Positions 6,089 through 8,384 of a DNA stretch of 8,384 nt are shown here, one piece after another; the stretch's first letter is position 1; the number at the start of each line of letters is the position of its first letter. Made by a program: the position numbers and the translations under genes. Source of the stretch: Azohydromonas lata NBRC 102462. Its GTDB lineage: Bacteria > Pseudomonadota > Gammaproteobacteria > Burkholderiales > Burkholderiaceae_C. The stretch covers positions 1-8,384 of the forward strand of contig CAMCTE010000117.1 of assembly GCA_945878385.1 (NCBI GenBank). Reading direction: 5' to 3'. The notes under the pieces were generated by a model, which was given only the letters and a program-made list of their open reading frames with translations, did no database searches and had not been told where the DNA came from.

Positions 6089-7315
6089 ATGACCGAATTC
6101 AGCCTGACCTGGCTCCTGCTGTTGCCCGCGCTGGGCTTTGCCGTGGGCTGGCTGGCTTCTCGGCTGGATTTGCGCCAGGTCAAGCGCGAGGAACGAGATT
6201 CACCGCGGGCCTACTACAAGGGCCTGAACCTGCTGCTCAATGAACAGCAGGACAAGGCCATCGACGCCTTCATCGAGGCGGTGCAGAATGACCCGGACAC
6301 GACCGAGCTGCATTTCGCCTTGGGCAATCTGTTCCGCCGGCGGGGCGAATTCGAGCGTTCGGTGCGGGTGCACCAGCATTTGCTGTCGCGCGCCGACCTG
6401 AGCACCGCCGACCGAGACCGTGCGCAACACGCCTTGGCACAGGACTACGCCAAGGCAGGCCTCTTCGACCGCGCCGAAGCGGCATACCGCGTGCTGGAGG
6501 GCACTGCGTTTTCCACCGAGGCGCGGCGTGCACTGCTCGATTTGTACGAGCGCTCACGCGAATGGCCGCAGGCCCGCGAGGTGGCAGCCAAATTGGAGTC
6601 CGCCGGCGCGGGTTCGTATGCGGCGCGCATGGCGCATCACCTGTGTGAACAGGCCCATGAGTTGATGCACGGGCTGGGCCCCCATGCGCCGAGCCCATCT
6701 GAATCAGGCGCAGCCTTGCCCCACACCGGCGAACAGCAGGCCCTGGAGCTGCTGACGCAGGCCCAGGCCACCGCGCCGATGGCTGCGCGCCCGGTGGTGA
6801 TGAAGGGCCAGTGGCAAGCGCGGCGCGGGTTGTGGAGCGACGCCTTGCGCACCTGGTCGGCTTTGCTGCGGCTTCCACAGGCGCCCCTGGCCCTGGTGGC
6901 GGAGGACATCGTGCAGGTGGTTGCAGCGCAGGAAGCCGCTGGCCAGCACGAAGGCTCAGGCGCCTTGCGGGACCAAGCCCTGGCCCTGCTGCACCAAGCC
7001 TACGAGGCAGAAAGCAGTTTGGTGGTGCTGCAGGCCATCAACGCACTGGCCCCCCAGGGTGCAGCCCAATCACTGACCCAGCACCTGGCGCGCCAGCCCA
7101 GCCTATCGGCCGCAGCGGCCGTGCTGAAACTGCCCGCCGAGCAGTGGCAGGCCCAAGGCCTGGGCCCTGTGCAGCAGGCGCTCGAGCGCAGCGCACGGCC
7201 GCTGCAGCGCTACCGGTGCGCGGCCTGTGGTTTCGAAGCGCAGCGCTATTTCTGGCAGTGCCCGGGTTGCTTGAGTTGGGACAGCTATCCGCCTCAGCGG
7301 ATTGAAGAACTCTGA
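6089..7315 (+). CDS. lapB: LapB (YciM) LPS assembly protein, TPR and rubredoxin-like (408 aa)
   Basis: LapB is an inner-membrane-anchored TPR protein that recruits LpxC to FtsH and coordinates LPS synthesis with export. Order of parts: an N-terminal anchor (about 6-24); a short basic stretch; and TPR repeats from about 41, including AYYKGLNLLLNEQQDKAIDA (41-60) and LHFALGNLFRRRGEFERSVR (74-93). The C-terminal rubredoxin-type metal knuckle has Cys377, Cys380, Cys391 and Cys394 in RCAACGFEAQRYFWQCPGC. All four ligands are kept. Compared from memory with the 389-residue E. coli protein, residues about 196-215 (GLGPHAPSPSESGAAL and following) look like an inserted Pro/Ser/Gly-rich loop between TPRs. 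The start at 6089 is 16 bp after the lapA stop and has a pyrimidine-rich upstream instead of a Shine-Dalgarno. It is the last gene of the rightward run. Confidence 0.94.
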   Translation: MTEFSLTWLLLLPALGFAVGWLASRLDLRQVKREERDSPRAYYKGLNLLLNEQQDKAIDAFIEAVQNDPDTTELHFALGNLFRRRGEFERSVRVHQHLLSRADLSTADRDRAQHALAQDYAKAGLFDRAEAAYRVLEGTAFSTEARRALLDLYERSREWPQAREVAAKLESAGAGSYAARMAHHLCEQAHELMHGLGPHAPSPSESGAALPHTGEQQALELLTQAQATAPMAARPVVMKGQWQARRGLWSDALRTWSALLRLPQAPLALVAEDIVQVVAAQEAAGQHEGSGALRDQALALLHQAYEAESSLVVLQAINALAPQGAAQSLTQHLARQPSLSAAAAVLKLPAEQWQAQGLGPVQQALERSARPLQRYRCAACGFEAQRYFWQCPGCLSWDSYPPQRIEEL

Positions 7316-7380
7316 GCGCCGCTCGGGGCTGAAACTCGCAGACTTGGCCTGGCGTGATGGCCGCCGTCGGCAAGGTTTCG

Positions 7381-7397
7381 CGGGTATGCTGAACCCG
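7381..7397. terminator. Weak inverted repeat in the convergent lapB/waaC gap, possible terminator
   Basis: CGGGT (7381-7385) and ACCCG (7393-7397) form a 5-bp stem with a 7-nt loop in the 88-bp gap where lapB and waaC converge. No T-run follows on either strand, so an intrinsic terminator is not well supported; Rho-dependent ending or overlapping transcripts are as likely. I see nothing else in the gap. Confidence 0.2.
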
Positions 7398-7403
7398 ATT
7401 CGA

Positions 7404-8384
7404 TCAAGCCTGCCATTCAAGGCCTGCTGCCTGTGCCACGCACTGCACCGCGGTGGCCACTTCTTCGAACGCGGGCTGCTGCCCCTTGCCACCCAATGAA
7501 GCGCCCGGCGCGGGGCCGGTGATGCCGGTCAGGCCCGGTTCGTGGTCACAGTAGATGCCCACCACTGGTTTTCCCAGAGCCGCTGCCACATGCGAAAACC
7601 CGGTGTCCAGGCCCACGACGAGCGACGCGCCGGCCAGCAATTCGGCCGCTTCCTGAACCGTCAGAAAAGGGGGCACCCAGGCGCCGCAGGCCTGCGCGAT
7701 GCGCTGCGCCATGACCTCTTCTTCACGGCTGCCCCACAGCACCACCGGGCTCAGCCCTTGAGCCCGCATGCGCTGCCCCAGGGCCTGCCAGTGCGGTTCG
7801 GGCCAGTGCTTTTCCGGGCGGCTGGCATTGGGGATGAGCACCGCATAGGGCGCGTGCAGTTCGGCGTGTTCGTACACCCGCACGCCCTGCAGCCCGAAAT
7901 CGGGCGGGGGCAGATCGACATTGGCGCTACCCGAATGGTTCGAGAAGCCCAAGCCTTCCAGACATGAAGCGGCGAGCAACCTGCAGCGTTGTACGGCGTG
8001 CAGGCTGTAGGGCACCTCATGTCCATGCGTGTACAGCAAGCTGGCCAATGGCTCGCGGATGCTGCGCCGGTCGTAGCCGGCCACAGGTGCACCGGCACGG
8101 CGCGCCCACACGGCACTCTTGAGAAGCCCCTGCGCGTCGATCACGAGGTCGTAGCGGCGCGCGCGCAAGGTATCTTGCAGGGTGGCCATGGCGGCCCAGG
8201 TATCGCGCTGCAACAGATGACGCCGCCACTTGCGCCAGGGCAAGCGGTGCACCTGCGCCACATCGCGGTGCAGGCTGGGCAGTGCCGCGAAGGCCGGCTC
8301 CACCAGCCAGTCAATTTCTGCATCAGGCAACCGGCGGCGCAGGTCGCTGGCCATGGGCAGTGCGTGTACCACATCGCCCATGCT
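7404..8384 (-). CDS. waaC: LPS heptosyltransferase I, cut at its N-terminus by the right edge
   Basis: WaaC (RfaC) adds the first L-glycero-D-manno-heptose to Kdo2-lipid A on the cytoplasmic face of the inner membrane, a GT9-family step of inner-core LPS synthesis. The visible 326 residues start at SMGDVVHALP. This motif lies near residue 10 in E. coli WaaC, so about nine codons are missing and the Met in it is not the start. The catalytic-base Asp is residue 4 of this fragment. Further landmarks are YDLVIDAQGLLKSA, the heptosyltransferase I pattern YDRRSIREPLASLLYTH, IPNASRPEKHWPEPHW (conserved Lys), and the donor-binding VVGLDTGFSHVAAALGKPVV, followed by EPGLTGITG. I prefer heptosyltransferase I over II because of DAQGLLKSA and SIREPLA. 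It converges on lapB, a regulator of LPS synthesis; its operon lies beyond the right edge. Confidence 0.92.
   Translation of the reverse strand, partial: SMGDVVHALPMASDLRRRLPDAEIDWLVEPAFAALPSLHRDVAQVHRLPWRKWRRHLLQRDTWAAMATLQDTLRARRYDLVIDAQGLLKSAVWARRAGAPVAGYDRRSIREPLASLLYTHGHEVPYSLHAVQRCRLLAASCLEGLGFSNHSGSANVDLPPPDFGLQGVRVYEHAELHAPYAVLIPNASRPEKHWPEPHWQALGQRMRAQGLSPVVLWGSREEEVMAQRIAQACGAWVPPFLTVQEAAELLAGASLVVGLDTGFSHVAAALGKPVVGIYCDHEPGLTGITGPAPGASLGGKGQQPAFEEVATAVQCVAQAAGLEWQA

Noticed and set aside
1..8384. CRISPR arrays, tRNA or rRNA genes, insertion sequences, toxin-antitoxin or defence genes
   Set aside because: I looked for spaced repeats, transposase motifs and terminal inverted repeats, cloverleaf-like stretches and short accessory genes. 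I saw none; nearly all the DNA is explained by core genes.

Overview
The window is GC-rich, with tightly packed genes in strict codon-biased frames. Gene content and order fit a betaproteobacterium of the order Burkholderiales. A Comamonadaceae-like or Rubrivivax/Leptothrix-like member is my best guess from the proteins alone; the genus cannot be fixed. It is chromosomal core housekeeping DNA. I see no mobile element, prophage, CRISPR array, tRNA or rRNA, and no undescribed multi-gene system.

Layout. Seven genes run left to right with gaps of 13-144 bp. They are the 3' part of pheA (1-555), tyrA (575-1471), a fused aroA-cmk gene (1485-3545), rpsA (3690-5405), ihfB (5441-5788), lapA (5806-6072) and lapB (6089-7315). 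An 88-bp convergent gap follows, and then waaC on the minus strand (7404 to the right edge), which lacks only about its first nine codons.

How the genes work together. The left third holds the phenylalanine and tyrosine branch enzymes plus the EPSP synthase that feeds them. It is a variant of the aromatic 'supraoperon' known from pseudomonads and relatives (serC-pheA-hisC-tyrA-aroA-cmk-rpsA-ihfB), here without hisC between pheA and tyrA. Cytidylate kinase is a domain of the aroA product rather than a separate gene. The middle holds ribosomal protein S1 and the IHF beta subunit. The right part is about lipopolysaccharide: lapA and lapB encode the inner-membrane pair that controls LpxC turnover and LPS assembly, and the convergent waaC encodes inner-core heptosyltransferase I.

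The most interesting signal is regulatory. Inside the cmk coding part, at 3344-3379, there is an AT-rich patch with atypical codons. It contains a sigma70-like promoter (TTGATT, 17 bp, TAATAT) pointing at rpsA-ihfB. An exact match to the IHF consensus overlaps its -35 box. This suggests that rpsA-ihfB has its own promoter and that IHF may regulate transcription of its own beta-subunit gene. The 144-bp rpsA leader also has two mutually exclusive hairpins. Other points are the aroA-cmk fusion, a TyrA cofactor-loop substitution suggesting NADP+ use, and the near absence of Shine-Dalgarno sequences before lapA and lapB.
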